Shown here in pieces: positions 45,896 to 54,840 of a stretch of 64,000 nt of DNA (position 1 is its first letter; each line of letters begins with the position of its first letter). Source of the stretch: Tumebacillus lacus. Its GTDB lineage: Bacteria > Bacillota > Bacilli > Tumebacillales > Tumebacillaceae. The notes beneath the pieces were generated by a model, which was not told where the DNA came from, did no database searches, and was given only the letters and a program-made list of their open reading frames with translations. The position numbers were made by a program, and so were the translations under genes. The stretch is taken from NCBI RefSeq assembly GCF_026410385.1, contig NZ_JAPMLT010000002.1:434001-498000 (forward strand), read 5' to 3'.

Positions 45896-47923
45896 TTATG
45901 GACGGCCGAACACGGACTGCGCGAGCAGTTCGGAAACGTCATAGACCGGCATGGTCTCTTCGACTTCCTTCGCTTTGGTGCCGTCGGTGATCATCGTCAT
46001 GCAGTACGGGCAGGCGGTGGAGATGGCGGTCGCGCCGGTCTCAATCGCTTGCTCGGTGCGCATCACGTTGATGCGGCCGGTGCCGGTCTCTTCTTTGAAG
46101 AGGCCGCCGCCGCCTGCGCCGCAGCACATCGACTTGCCGCGGTTGCGCTCCATCTCGACCAGGCGGATGCCCGGGATCTGCGAGAGGATGTAGCGCGGTG
46201 CGGTGTAGACGTCGTTGTAACGGCCGAGGTAGCAGGAGTCATGGTAGGTGATCAGTTGCTCGACATCGTGCACCGGCTTGAGCGCGCCGGAGTCGATCAG
46301 GCGAGCGAGCAGTTCGGTGTGGTGGATGACTTCATCCGCCTTGTACCCGAAGTCCGGGTATTCGTTGAGGAACGTGTTGTATGCATGCGGGCAGGTCGTG
46401 ACGATTTTCTTCACGCCGTACTCGTTGAAGATCTCGATGTTTGCTTCCACCAGCGACTGGTAGAGGAACTCGTTGCCGAGGCGGCGAGCAGAATCGCCGT
46501 CCGACTCTTCTTCTGCGCCGAGGATCGCAAAGTCAACGCCTGCTTCTTGGAGCAGTTTGGCGAACGCCTGCGCGATCTTTTGGTTGCGCGCGTCAAACGA
46601 GGCGGAGGAACCGACGTAGAACAACCACTCGACGCTGCCTTCGACCTCGCCCATCGTGCGGATGCCGAGATCTTTGGCCCAGTCGCCGCGGGTGTTGCGG
46701 TTTTGGCCCCACTCGTTGGACTGACGCTCGAGGTTTTGGAACGCACGGTTGACTTCCGGCTCAGCCTTGCCTTCGGTGAGGACGAGGTAACGGCGGAGGT
46801 CCATGATCTTGTCGACGTGTTCGTTGAAGACCGGGCATTGCTCTTCGCAAGCGCGGCAGGTGGTGCACGCCCAGATCTCGTTTTCGCTGTAGGTGTCGCC
46901 GATCAGCATCGGAAGTTCCGCGGTCGCCGCCACTTCAACGCCGGTGCCTTCCATGCCTTTTGCGACCGATTGTTTCTGCTCCAGCAGGGTGTCCCCGACT
47001 TGGATCAGGTGGTCTTTCATTTTGAGGATCAGGTACTTCGGAGACAGCTCGGTGCCGGAGACAACCGCCGGGCAGTTGACGTGGCAGCGGCCGCACTCGG
47101 TGCAGGCATAGCCGTCGAGCAGTTGCTTCCAAGACCATTGATCGATGCGGCCGACGCCGAACTCTTCAATCGACTCGTCTTCGAGGTCGAGCTTTTTCAG
47201 GCGACCTTTCGGAGTGCCGTCTTGCTTGGTGCGGAAGTAGACGTTGAACATCGCGCCGACCATGTGCAGATGCTTCGAGCGCGGGATGTAGACCGCAAAC
47301 GAGAACAGCACGATGCAGTGGAACCAGAAGAGGATTTCTTTCATCACGACCTGTGCCGTCTCGGAGAGACCGGTGAACATCGGCAGCAGGAAGGACGCGA
47401 TCGGAGCCGCAAAGCCCGGATCATGGCCGGTCAGCGCATCGGCAGCCGCCCAGTACAGGAAGTCGGAGATGATCAAAAGCGCGATGGCCCCGACGATCAG
47501 ACCCGCCTCCAGCGTCACGTCCAGACGCATCGGCTTGAGGATGTAGCGTCGCAGCGCGGCGATGGCCAGCGCGACGAGGACGAGCAGGGAAAGCATTTCC
47601 TTCATAAAGGTAAAGACGGACGAATCCAGCCCCGGGATGTGAACGCCAAACAGGTGGTACGCGAAGAAGTCGGATACCCCAATCGAGATCACGATAAACC
47701 CGTAGAAGATGAAAAAGTGCGCGATGCCGGACGGCTCAGCCAGGACTTTGCCTTGGCCCAGTACGTACTTGAAGAAGTCACGCACACGTCCATCGCTGTT
47801 GTCAAAACGATTCTCAGCCGTGCCGAGCATCAGGTACTGGTAGCGGCGGTAGAACGCCGACAAACTGTAGTACGCCGCCACGCCGGCCAACGCCAAGAAC
47901 AGCAGAATGCGAATCCATTCCAT
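45896..47923 (-). CDS. fadF: ETF:menaquinone oxidoreductase (EMO), (Fe-S)-binding membrane protein
   Basis: This 675-residue protein resembles B. subtilis FadF/YwjF. The N-terminal ~250 residues have five or six membrane helices of a heme-b-type domain, with candidate His ligands in FAYHLFGVH and WFHCIVLFSF. Two 4Fe-4S motifs follow, CTECGRCHVNCP (about 277-288) and CTTCRACEEQCP (about 355-366). The C-terminal half has two CCG domains (TTCPHAYNTF...YHDSCYLGRYN; MCCGAGGGGLF...ACPYCMTM). It takes electrons from ETF during acyl-CoA oxidation to menaquinone. Its position at the head of the acyl-CoA operon and the FadR box support this. Confidence 0.9.
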   Translation of the reverse strand: MEWIRILLFLALAGVAAYYSLSAFYRRYQYLMLGTAENRFDNSDGRVRDFFKYVLGQGKVLAEPSGIAHFFIFYGFIVISIGVSDFFAYHLFGVHIPGLDSSVFTFMKEMLSLLVLVALAIAALRRYILKPMRLDVTLEAGLIVGAIALLIISDFLYWAAADALTGHDPGFAAPIASFLLPMFTGLSETAQVVMKEILFWFHCIVLFSFAVYIPRSKHLHMVGAMFNVYFRTKQDGTPKGRLKKLDLEDESIEEFGVGRIDQWSWKQLLDGYACTECGRCHVNCPAVVSGTELSPKYLILKMKDHLIQVGDTLLEQKQSVAKGMEGTGVEVAATAELPMLIGDTYSENEIWACTTCRACEEQCPVFNEHVDKIMDLRRYLVLTEGKAEPEVNRAFQNLERQSNEWGQNRNTRGDWAKDLGIRTMGEVEGSVEWLFYVGSSASFDARNQKIAQAFAKLLQEAGVDFAILGAEEESDGDSARRLGNEFLYQSLVEANIEIFNEYGVKKIVTTCPHAYNTFLNEYPDFGYKADEVIHHTELLARLIDSGALKPVHDVEQLITYHDSCYLGRYNDVYTAPRYILSQIPGIRLVEMERNRGKSMCCGAGGGGLFKEETGTGRINVMRTEQAIETGATAISTACPYCMTMITDGTKAKEVEETMPVYDVSELLAQSVFGRP

Positions 47924-47974
47924 GTGTCTTCACTCCTTTGCTTTCTTATCTAGTTGCATCACCGTAGCGGCAGA

Positions 47975-47992
47975 TGAATGAATCATCATTCA
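47975..47992. promoter_or_regulatory. FadR-type operator
   Basis: TGAATGAATCATCATTCA has perfect TGAATGA/TCATTCA arms and differs at one position from the B. subtilis FadR consensus TGAATGAMTANTCATTCA. It lies 52 bp upstream of the EMO start, downstream of a TATAAG -10-like element, a repressor position. FadR (TetR family) is released by long-chain acyl-CoA. Confidence 0.85.
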
Positions 47993-47999
47993 AATTTCG

Positions 48000-48013
48000 A
48001 CCGAACGGTCGGT
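48000..48013. promoter_or_regulatory. Second TetR-type palindrome
   Basis: ACCGAACGGTCGGT has ACCGA/TCGGT arms, a common TetR-family operator form, 7 bp from the FadR box. It is a candidate for a second repressor acting on the acyl-CoA operon or on the divergent gene at 48167. Confidence 0.6.
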
Positions 48014-48166
48014 GTTGGTGAAAAAAAAGAGACCTCTCCTATACTTATACACGATTTCGTCCGAAAATTCGAGTGTGAATTTTAGGAGCGGCTGGACTTC
48101 TGCGTGGAAACCTGTGAGGATGGAAGACGTATTAATAATTAGTAAATTCTGGAGGTGTTTTCCGCG

Positions 48167-48976
48167 ATGTACGAACGAAGCCAAGCAGACACGATGTCTT
48201 TTCCTTCGTCTCCGGCTCGACAGTCCGGTTGGGAGCGTTACGGGCTGCTTGTGATCCAGCTCTCGGTGCTGGCCGTGCTGGTGCTGATGATCGGCCGCTC
48301 CTTCCGTTTGTATACCGATACGGTTGCGGTGTTTTGCACCGCGCTGTTGATCTGGCAGTTTTTCAAAGTTCCGCACCATCACCTGAGTTTTGATCTGAGC
48401 GACGACGAACTGATCATTCATCATCACAAGGGGCCGACGGTCATCGCCTACTCGGACCTCGCCCAAATCTGTGCGCACAGCGTCGAGGGGCATCTGCACA
48501 GCCTGCAGGCCGCCCTGACGCAGCAGGGCTACTCGTTTGGCAAATGGCGCTGGAAGCAGCACGAGATCACGCTCTACGCCGCTCAGCGCAGCCGCCTCGT
48601 GCTACTCGACACCGAGCAAGGACTGATCGGGATCTCGGTGGCGGCGGAGCAAGAAGACCGCTTTGTCGAGGAGTTGAGCCGCCGCACCGGTCTGGTCCCC
48701 GTCAGAGGCGATTTTTCGCCGCAGCACGCGAAAAAGGCGATGTCCCAATTTCCGCTCATCCTGTTCTCCATCGTCCTCTACATGATCGGCGAAAACATGA
48801 TCCGCTCCACCTACCCCGACTCAAACGTCTACCAATTCGCCGCGTTTCTCCTCTTCGGCGCCCTCGTCGTGATCTCGCTGCGCGTCTGGGAGCGCGTGCA
48901 TGAAAAGATTCCGGGTCTGTTGCTGATCTTGACGAGTGCGTTGGTCGCGTATTCGATCTTTTTCGGGAATGATTGA
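48167..48976 (+). CDS. Membrane protein with a PH-like cytoplasmic domain, unknown function
   Basis: This 269-residue protein has two N-terminal membrane helices (about 25-75: LLVIQLSVLAVLVLMIG and VFCTALLIWQFFKV), a ~110-residue soluble domain (FDLSDDELIIHHHKGPTVIAYSDL ... LVLLDTEQGLIGISVAAEQEDRFVEEL) of PH-like beta pattern ending in a helix, and two or three C-terminal helices (ILFSIVLYMIGENM, FAAFLLFGALVVI, LLLILTSALVAYSIFF). ATG at 48167 has GGAGGTG 9 nt upstream. It starts a three-gene unit with two ABC permeases. Function is unknown. Confidence 0.75.
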   Translation: MYERSQADTMSFPSSPARQSGWERYGLLVIQLSVLAVLVLMIGRSFRLYTDTVAVFCTALLIWQFFKVPHHHLSFDLSDDELIIHHHKGPTVIAYSDLAQICAHSVEGHLHSLQAALTQQGYSFGKWRWKQHEITLYAAQRSRLVLLDTEQGLIGISVAAEQEDRFVEELSRRTGLVPVRGDFSPQHAKKAMSQFPLILFSIVLYMIGENMIRSTYPDSNVYQFAAFLLFGALVVISLRVWERVHEKIPGLLLILTSALVAYSIFFGND

Positions 48977-49056
48977 AACGAATGCTCCCCTCACAGTGAC
49001 TAACGTTTCACACAAGAGAGAAACGTTTGACAAAGGGGGAGCTTTCTATTTTTCGC

Positions 49057-50118
49057 ATGATCCTTCGCGGACTGATCATCTTCGTCTGCGTGGTGGCCGG
49101 TATTTTTTTGGCGAGCAATGTGGACAAAGGCGTCGAGCGCTTTGCTCCGGATCAGTTGCACGTCCAGTTGCGCGGCACGGATGAGTACGAGCGGGTGCTG
49201 GCCAAACTGCCTGAAGTGCACATCCTCGACCGTGAGACGGGCCTCGTGCAGATCCCGTACGGGCAGACGACCGCGTACATCGAGCGGCTCCGTGAACATC
49301 CGGAGGTCGGCATGGCCTTTTTGGTGCCGGTGGAGCCCACGTTCAGCCTGAAACGCTACGGCTCCGAACTGTCCAAGCAACTCAACCAATACAGGGAAGG
49401 CAACTACGGCGAGCTCTACTACAACAGGGCCCCGCGCGCGTACCCGATCAATTCCTACCTTGAAAATATGATCAGCCGCTCGCTGTCCTATCTGATACCC
49501 GCCCTGATCTTCTCCGTCACGGCCGGCTTGCTGCTCGCGATCTGGGGCTCCCTGCAACCGCGCATCGGGCGGCTGCTCGACGGGGGGCAGGCGCTGCTGA
49601 TGGCGTTGCCCGATTTCTTTATCGTCGTGCTCTTGCAGATCCTCGCGATCTTTCTCGCCAAAGCGGCGGGTCGTACGGTGATCAAGATCATGCAGGTCGG
49701 CGACGATGTGCCGTTCGTGATCCCGTTTCTCGCCATCGTCATTTTACCGACCGCGCTGATCTACGGCGCGATGCGGATCGCCTTTGACCGCGAGTGGCAG
49801 GAGAGCTACATCATGACCGCCAAATCAAAAGGCCTCACCCGCACGCAGATCTTTTTCCGCCACATCCTGCGCAACACCCTGGAAGACTTCCTCGTCATCC
49901 TGCCGAAGTCTGTCGCCCTCGCCGTCACCTCGCTCGTGATCGCCGAGGTGATGACCGGCGTCTTTGGCCTCGGCGGGTACGCGGTCAACGAGCGCATCAC
50001 CTACGTGACGTCGCTGCCGATCACCTGCGTCCTGCTGGCCGCCTTCGTGATGGCGACGCATCTGATCGTCGCCGTCCTGCGCAACACGCTGATCGTCCAG
50101 ACGAAGGAGGGAGCCTAG
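49057..50118 (+). CDS. ABC transporter permease, DppB/OppB-like
   Basis: This ~353-residue permease has TM1 at the N-terminus, an extracytoplasmic loop of about 100 residues, and five more helices. The cytoplasmic EAA-type loop is SYIMTAKSKGLTRTQIFFRHILRNT (about 250-275), diagnostic of peptide/nickel importers. The start is unclear: ATG at 49057 has GGGGGAG 15 nt upstream, and an in-frame TTG at 49027 follows a hairpin (ACGTTTC/GAAACGT). It ends 1 bp before the second permease. No ATPases or binding protein are nearby, so it may borrow them. Confidence 0.85.
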   Translation: MILRGLIIFVCVVAGIFLASNVDKGVERFAPDQLHVQLRGTDEYERVLAKLPEVHILDRETGLVQIPYGQTTAYIERLREHPEVGMAFLVPVEPTFSLKRYGSELSKQLNQYREGNYGELYYNRAPRAYPINSYLENMISRSLSYLIPALIFSVTAGLLLAIWGSLQPRIGRLLDGGQALLMALPDFFIVVLLQILAIFLAKAAGRTVIKIMQVGDDVPFVIPFLAIVILPTALIYGAMRIAFDREWQESYIMTAKSKGLTRTQIFFRHILRNTLEDFLVILPKSVALAVTSLVIAEVMTGVFGLGGYAVNERITYVTSLPITCVLLAAFVMATHLIVAVLRNTLIVQTKEGA

Positions 50119-50119
50119 G

Positions 50120-51586
50120 ATGCGCACCGCAGCCATGCAACGCTTGCAATACCGACTGGCGGTGACGCTGATGATCCTGCTCGTGCTGACCACGCTGTTC
50201 GGGCACGTGCTGATGCCTCAGCCGATCACCCCCGACATGAACGACACCTACCGTTGGGAAACGGTCGACGGTGTGCGGACGATGGTCACCGCGCCGTTTC
50301 CGCCCGACAGCCAAAACTGGCTCGGCACCGACCATCGCGGCTATGACGTGCTGAGCATGATCCTGAACGGTGCCAAATACACGCTCGGCTTTTCGCTGGC
50401 CGTCACGTTCTGCCGCTATCTGATCGCGCTGCCCGTCGGCCTGCTCGCGGGCGTGACCGGACGCGGCCGGAGCCTGCTCGCCACGTTGCAGATGATCGTG
50501 TCATCCGTGCCCGCGCTCTTGATCGTCTTTCCCGCACTGTACGGCCTGTACCTCGCCTACGGGATGTCGGAAGGCCTGAGCCCTGACGATCCGAAAGTGT
50601 TCCAGTTCATGGTCCTGCTCTTTGCCCTGCTCGTGTTGATCGGCCTGTTCCAGCCCGCCCACCAGTTCTCCGAGCGGGCGAGATACTACGCCGACAAACT
50701 GTTCGTCACCGTCTCGCGGACCATCGGCGCGTCCGACTGGCGGATCGCCTTTCGCCATCTGATGCCCCATCTGCGCCCAGAGGTGCTGTTCGCGTTTCTC
50801 GCCGATTTTGTGCAGGTGCTGTTTCTCGTCGGGCAGCTGGCGGTGCTGTCGATCTTCCTCGGCGGCGGTGAGGTGTTTGTGATCGACGCAGATGATCCGT
50901 CGTCGGCAGTCGTGCTCACCCAGAGCGGCGAATGGGGCGCTCTGATCGCCTACGGGGCCAAAACGTTTCGCACCGCGCCGTGGATCATCGCCGCCAGCGG
51001 CGGTTCTCTGACCGTCTCGATCCTGATCCTCACCTTCTTCTCCAAGCAATGGCAAAACCGCCTCGCCCGCCCTGCGATCTACCGCAGCCGGCCGTGGCGC
51101 GCCAACAAACCGGCACTGGCAGCCGTCACCGCTGCGGTCGTTGCCTGCACCGCGCTGCTCCTCGTGCTGCCGAGCCGCACGGAGATGGCCGCGACCGGCC
51201 TTGCCACCGACGAGCAACTTCGCCAGCAAGAAGAGATCCGAAGCGACCTGACCCGCACCGCCGCCAACGTCGTCGCGGCGACGCTCAACGACCGCCTATC
51301 CGAAGCGATCGCCTACACGATGAGCGGTCCGCCAGAGATCAAAGTCGACCGCCCCGCACTCGTCCTCGACCGCTGGAGCAAAGCGTTCGTCTCCGGTCGA
51401 TACGCGTTTGTCGACATCGGCGAGGTGCGCGTCTCCGATCTCTCGTTTGACCGCAGCACGTTTTATGAAGTGGACGTCCGCGTCCAAAGTCAAAGCGGCG
51501 GGGAAGAGACCTGGCGTCTCCTGATGACCCCCCGCATGCGCAACTTCGGCTCCCGCGTCATCGGCGTGCTGGACGGGCCGAAATAA
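50120..51586 (+). CDS. ABC transporter permease, DppC/OppC-like, with C-terminal extension
   Basis: The first ~330 residues of this 488-residue protein form a DppC-like permease: signature NWLGTDHRGYDVLSMILNGAK (about 66-86), then six helices, and the EAA-type loop RTIGASDWRIAFRHLMPHL. Unlike usual 300-residue family members, it continues with another membrane helix (ALAAVTAAVVACTALLLVLP, about 335-354) and a ~130-residue soluble domain (TDEQLRQQEEIRSDLTRT ... EVDVRVQSQSGGEETW). By the orientation of helix 7 this domain should be extracytoplasmic. I know of no such fusion in DppC proteins. Confidence 0.82.
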   Translation: MRTAAMQRLQYRLAVTLMILLVLTTLFGHVLMPQPITPDMNDTYRWETVDGVRTMVTAPFPPDSQNWLGTDHRGYDVLSMILNGAKYTLGFSLAVTFCRYLIALPVGLLAGVTGRGRSLLATLQMIVSSVPALLIVFPALYGLYLAYGMSEGLSPDDPKVFQFMVLLFALLVLIGLFQPAHQFSERARYYADKLFVTVSRTIGASDWRIAFRHLMPHLRPEVLFAFLADFVQVLFLVGQLAVLSIFLGGGEVFVIDADDPSSAVVLTQSGEWGALIAYGAKTFRTAPWIIAASGGSLTVSILILTFFSKQWQNRLARPAIYRSRPWRANKPALAAVTAAVVACTALLLVLPSRTEMAATGLATDEQLRQQEEIRSDLTRTAANVVAATLNDRLSEAIAYTMSGPPEIKVDRPALVLDRWSKAFVSGRYAFVDIGEVRVSDLSFDRSTFYEVDVRVQSQSGGEETWRLLMTPRMRNFGSRVIGVLDGPK

Positions 51587-51624
51587 AAAAAACCGACTGC
51601 CCTCCCGGCAATCGGTTTTTTTCC
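51586..51624. terminator. Bidirectional terminator after the permease operon
   Basis: AAACCGACTGCC pairs with GGCAATCGGTTT around CTCCC, with A-rich and T7 flanks. It ends the plus-strand permease operon and the minus-strand DUF2515-like gene. Confidence 0.92.
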
Positions 51625-51625
51625 T

Positions 51626-52840
51626 CTACCGTCGCGGCGCATCCAGCCACGCTTCGGCTGCGACCGCTTTTTCGATCAAGTTCAACGTGCGGCAGACGAC
51701 CTGCCCGATCTGAAACGAATGCGGCGACCGGGTGCCGTACAGCTCACTCGCGCTCTCCGTCCCCTCGCACCAGTCCTGCCCGCCTGCCGGAGCCGGGCTG
51801 ACCACATCGGGCCACGCATCGGCCAAGACGGGCGAATAGATCGGATGAGCCCGCCGGCGCAGGGCACAGCCATCGAGGCGGGGGTGGTAGCGTTTGCTCG
51901 GCAGCCCCTTGCGCTTCTTGCCGTACAGATGCGGCCAATAGTCGGCTCTCGATCCGGTGTGCGGCGTCTCCTTGGCCCAGCGCAAGGCGCCGTCGTGCAC
52001 CTCCTGATTTTTGAACAGGATCGCATACAGCCGCCGCCCCATGTCGATCCGCTCAACCAACGGCAAAAAGGTGTCGACCTCGATCCCGGCCAAGGGCAGG
52101 CGCGAGTCGCCCGTCGCTGTGAACGGGTGGTAGGGAAACAGCACCTGCGTCAGATTGAGATACGTCTGCGCGGCAAATTCAAACGACCCGATCACCCCTT
52201 GAAAATCCGGGTGTTGCACGACCCGACGCTCGATAAAATTCTGCTCGTTGACCACCAGCGCCATCGTCACACCCTGCTCTTCGCCCGACCGCCAATACCG
52301 CTCCCAATTGACCCGCATAAACCGCGACACGCCAAACGCGGGCAAGAGATGAAAGAGCGGACGCCCCCGCTCGCGGCTTTTTTCATAGAGCAACAGCTGA
52401 GGATACGCATCGCCAAAGATCAGGTAGTTGGCTCGCTCAAGAAATTGGAAAAAGGACTCGGTCTCCGCCGACTTCATGATCCGGGGGAGCCATTCTCCTT
52501 TGAGATCGGTCATCTGATAGCCGCCGTTGCGCGAAACCATGTGGGCGAGAAACGCCCAGTGCAGCTCCGGGCGGCGCAGGTAGAGCGCGAGATAGGCGGC
52601 GGTGCGGGTGACGTTGTTGCGGTTGTGCCGCTCGGTCTCCCGCAGGATCTCCTCGCAGAGGAGACGCTCCTCGTCCGGCAGCGCGTGCAGTTCGATACGT
52701 CCCGGGTCGGGATGTTCGCGCAACATCTGCTCCAACTCACGGCGCACGGCGCGGATCTCTTCTCGGTTGATATAGCCGAGCCAGCGGGCCCGCAGCTTTT
52801 TATAGCCGCTCAACCACGCCTCTTGCAGTTTGTCCAGCAT
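51626..52840 (-). CDS. DUF2515-like protein (YppC-like)
   Basis: This 404-residue soluble protein has no signal peptide or membrane segment. It has RTAAYLALYLRRPELHWAFLAHMVSRNGGYQMTDL (about 80-115), FLERANYLIFGDAYPQLLLY and FPYHPFTATGDSRLPLAGIEVDTFLPL, which I recognise as the DUF2515/YppC pattern of spore formers; it is not experimentally characterised to my knowledge. AAGGAGG precedes the ATG at 52840. The C-terminal ~80 residues are rich in Arg, Pro and Ser. A conserved WPHLYGKKRKGLPSKRYHP motif around 310 may bind nucleotide or metal (speculation). Confidence 0.7.
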   Translation of the reverse strand: MLDKLQEAWLSGYKKLRARWLGYINREEIRAVRRELEQMLREHPDPGRIELHALPDEERLLCEEILRETERHNRNNVTRTAAYLALYLRRPELHWAFLAHMVSRNGGYQMTDLKGEWLPRIMKSAETESFFQFLERANYLIFGDAYPQLLLYEKSRERGRPLFHLLPAFGVSRFMRVNWERYWRSGEEQGVTMALVVNEQNFIERRVVQHPDFQGVIGSFEFAAQTYLNLTQVLFPYHPFTATGDSRLPLAGIEVDTFLPLVERIDMGRRLYAILFKNQEVHDGALRWAKETPHTGSRADYWPHLYGKKRKGLPSKRYHPRLDGCALRRRAHPIYSPVLADAWPDVVSPAPAGGQDWCEGTESASELYGTRSPHSFQIGQVVCRTLNLIEKAVAAEAWLDAPRR

Positions 52841-52960
52841 GGCGCGCCCTCCTTTCCCTCTATCTATATGATGACCGCCCGCCGCTTCGTGAAACCCGGT
52901 CGGTCATGATACGATAGGAGAAATCAGGAAAAGGTATGTCCACACAGGAGGTGCTTCCCC

Positions 52961-53707
52961 ATGAACGATCAACACTCCGTCGTCCTCGTCACCGGAGCCG
53001 GACGCGGCATCGGCCGCTGCGTCGCCCTCGCCTACGCCAAAATCGGAGCCCGCGTCGTCCTCGCCGAGCTCGACCCGCAGCTTTGCGAAGAAACGGCCGC
53101 ACAGATCCGCGAACAGGGCGGCGAGGCACTCCCGGTGCCGACCGACCTGCGCCGACCGGAGCAGATCGACGAGTTGATGGCCGCCGTCGACGCCGCATAC
53201 GGCCGCCTCGACGTGCTGATCAACAACGCAGGTCTCTCCCGCTGGAAATCGCCCTACGACCTCACCGTCGACGAATGGGACGACATCCTCAACCTCAACC
53301 TGCGCGGCACGTTCCTTTGCACCCGTGAAGCGGCCAAGCGGATGAAATCGCAAGGCGGCGGCCGCATCGTCAACATCTCGTCGACGCGCGCGTTGCAATC
53401 CGAACCGAACACCGAAGCCTACGCCGCCAGCAAAGGGGGCCTCCTCGCCCTGACCCACGCCCTCGCCGTCTCGCTCGGGCCGGACAAGATCCTGGTCAAC
53501 GCCATCTCCCCCGGCTGGATCGAGACGGGAGACTACGACGCCCTGCGGCCCGAAGACCACGCCCAACACCCCGCCGGCCGCGTCGGCACACCGGACGACG
53601 TGGCACGGGCCTGCCTCTACCTCACCGACCCGGCCAACGATTTCGTGACGGGCATCAATCTTGTACTGGACGGCGGGATGACGAAGAGGATGATCTATGA
53701 GGAGTGA
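52961..53707 (+). CDS. Short-chain dehydrogenase/reductase
   Basis: This 248-residue classical SDR has the cofactor motif TGAGRGIG (about 11-18), NNAGLS (about 88-93), catalytic Ser in NISSTRAL, and YAASK (about 153-157). The acid residue after the second strand (ELD, about 36-38) suggests NAD preference. The C-terminal DFVTGINLVLDGGM is typical of 3-oxoacyl-reductase-like SDRs. AGGAGGTG precedes the ATG. It has its own terminator and is transcribed alone. Confidence 0.92.
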   Translation: MNDQHSVVLVTGAGRGIGRCVALAYAKIGARVVLAELDPQLCEETAAQIREQGGEALPVPTDLRRPEQIDELMAAVDAAYGRLDVLINNAGLSRWKSPYDLTVDEWDDILNLNLRGTFLCTREAAKRMKSQGGGRIVNISSTRALQSEPNTEAYAASKGGLLALTHALAVSLGPDKILVNAISPGWIETGDYDALRPEDHAQHPAGRVGTPDDVARACLYLTDPANDFVTGINLVLDGGMTKRMIYEE

Positions 53708-53712
53708 AATGG

Positions 53713-53741
53713 AAAAAGCACCTGACCTTCGGGTGCTTTTT
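53713..53741 (+). terminator. Terminator of the SDR gene
   Basis: AAAAGCACC pairs with GGGTGCTTTT around a short loop, with a T5 run at 53737-53741. It overlaps the apparent upstream extension of the next open frame, which helps reject that extension. Confidence 0.88.
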
Positions 53742-53747
53742 GGGCTC

Positions 53748-53775
53748 TTGCTTTGCCAACGAGAACTGTTATGAT
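53748..53775 (+). promoter_or_regulatory. Promoter of the GAF-like membrane-protein gene
   Basis: TTGCTT (53748-53753) and TATGAT (53770-53775) are 16 bp apart, and TGTTATGAT supplies an extended -10. The start site would fall near 53782, consistent with initiation at 53809. Confidence 0.6.
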
Positions 53776-53808
53776 TTAAATGAACAATTGCAAATGGAGA
53801 TGAAATTG

Positions 53809-54840
53809 ATGCTACTCTTTTTCCTGACGATCATCGCGAGCTTTCTGCTGGTTGCCTTGCCTCATCTCTTTTCCAAACTCACCCGCTGGAAGTTATGGAT
53901 GCGCGTATCCAGCGTCCTGCTGCTGACTCTCTACCTGATCCACTTGAATGGATTGTTTACCTCATCTCCAGCCCCGGCTAGCACTGCGCCGACCATGCAA
54001 TCAACGGTCACCACCCAAACCATCACAAAGGCCAAAAACACCGCACCCGCATCTGCTGCCACTCCCTCCGAAAGCGAAACCAACGTCACCAGCACCGTAA
54101 CACAAGATGACTTCAAAAAACTTTTCCTCACCAAATCCAATCACCAAGTGATCGCATTCCTCACCTCCTTGTTGCTGGCTTGGATTGGCGTCCTGATCTT
54201 TTCTTTACCCTTTATGGACTTCACCGAGTTTTCAATCCTCGGCAACACGCTAAAAGTCAAAGAACAAGCAGCAAAATCAGAAGCAGCAGCAGCCGCTGAA
54301 CTGGACAACCTGTTAAAGTTGGAACATCAACGCTCCGCAATCCTACTTGCGATCAGCACACCTGCTCTTTTCCAAATCGAAACCTGCTTTGATGCAGGCG
54401 GCCATTTCCAACCCGCCCTTGCGTTGCAAAAGGTAGCCAACACCCTGACTCAAGGTTTTCTTCAAACCAAAAAAACGATTTCCCTCATTTTTGTGGAGAT
54501 TCAAAACGGACAAGCTGTTGATCTGGAACCTCAACTCGAAGGCTTGGATTTGTCCAACCGGAAGCTCATTCGCAAGACTGCGACAGACGCGCTCACCAAA
54601 GGGGACTCGGAGGTCGGCAACCAATCGGGACGTTCTGTTCTCGCCACCCCTCTTTCCACACAAACAGGGCAAAGTGCGTTTTCACAACTTCTTATTCTGT
54701 ACAGCACGGACATGGAGTTTTCAGAGATCGATGCGATGATGGTGCATACAGCCTGGCAGATGATCGAACATCAGCGTTTGATTCACACTGCAACACTGCA
54801 GGCTACGTGGTATAATGTGAAAAAGGAGGGAGCCGAATGA
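53809..54840 (+). CDS. Membrane protein with a GAF-like cytoplasmic domain, unknown function
   Basis: This 343-residue protein begins with two hydrophobic helices (MLLFFLTIIASFLLVALPHL and VSSVLLLTLYLIHLNGLF). A Ser/Thr/Ala/Pro-rich segment (about 50-95) follows, then a third helix (IAFLTSLLLAWIGVLIFSLPF), a short coiled coil with AAAAA, and a C-terminal ~150-residue domain. That domain resembles a degenerate GAF sensor (SVLATPLSTQTGQSAFSQLLIL then EIDAMMVHTAWQMIEHQRL). ATG at 53809 has GGAG 9 nt upstream; nearby ATGs at 53794 and 53800 are alternatives. The DNA is less GC-rich than its neighbours. It overlaps the 59-codon gene by 4 bp. Confidence 0.65.
   Translation: MLLFFLTIIASFLLVALPHLFSKLTRWKLWMRVSSVLLLTLYLIHLNGLFTSSPAPASTAPTMQSTVTTQTITKAKNTAPASAATPSESETNVTSTVTQDDFKKLFLTKSNHQVIAFLTSLLLAWIGVLIFSLPFMDFTEFSILGNTLKVKEQAAKSEAAAAAELDNLLKLEHQRSAILLAISTPALFQIETCFDAGGHFQPALALQKVANTLTQGFLQTKKTISLIFVEIQNGQAVDLEPQLEGLDLSNRKLIRKTATDALTKGDSEVGNQSGRSVLATPLSTQTGQSAFSQLLILYSTDMEFSEIDAMMVHTAWQMIEHQRLIHTATLQATWYNVKKEGAE
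54808..54816 (+). promoter_or_regulatory. Extended -10 promoter element before the 59-codon gene
   Basis: TGGTATAAT is a consensus extended -10 (TGnTATAAT), 21 bp before the small gene's ATG and inside the 3' end of the upstream gene. No good -35 is visible. It may give the small genes independent expression. Confidence 0.5.
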
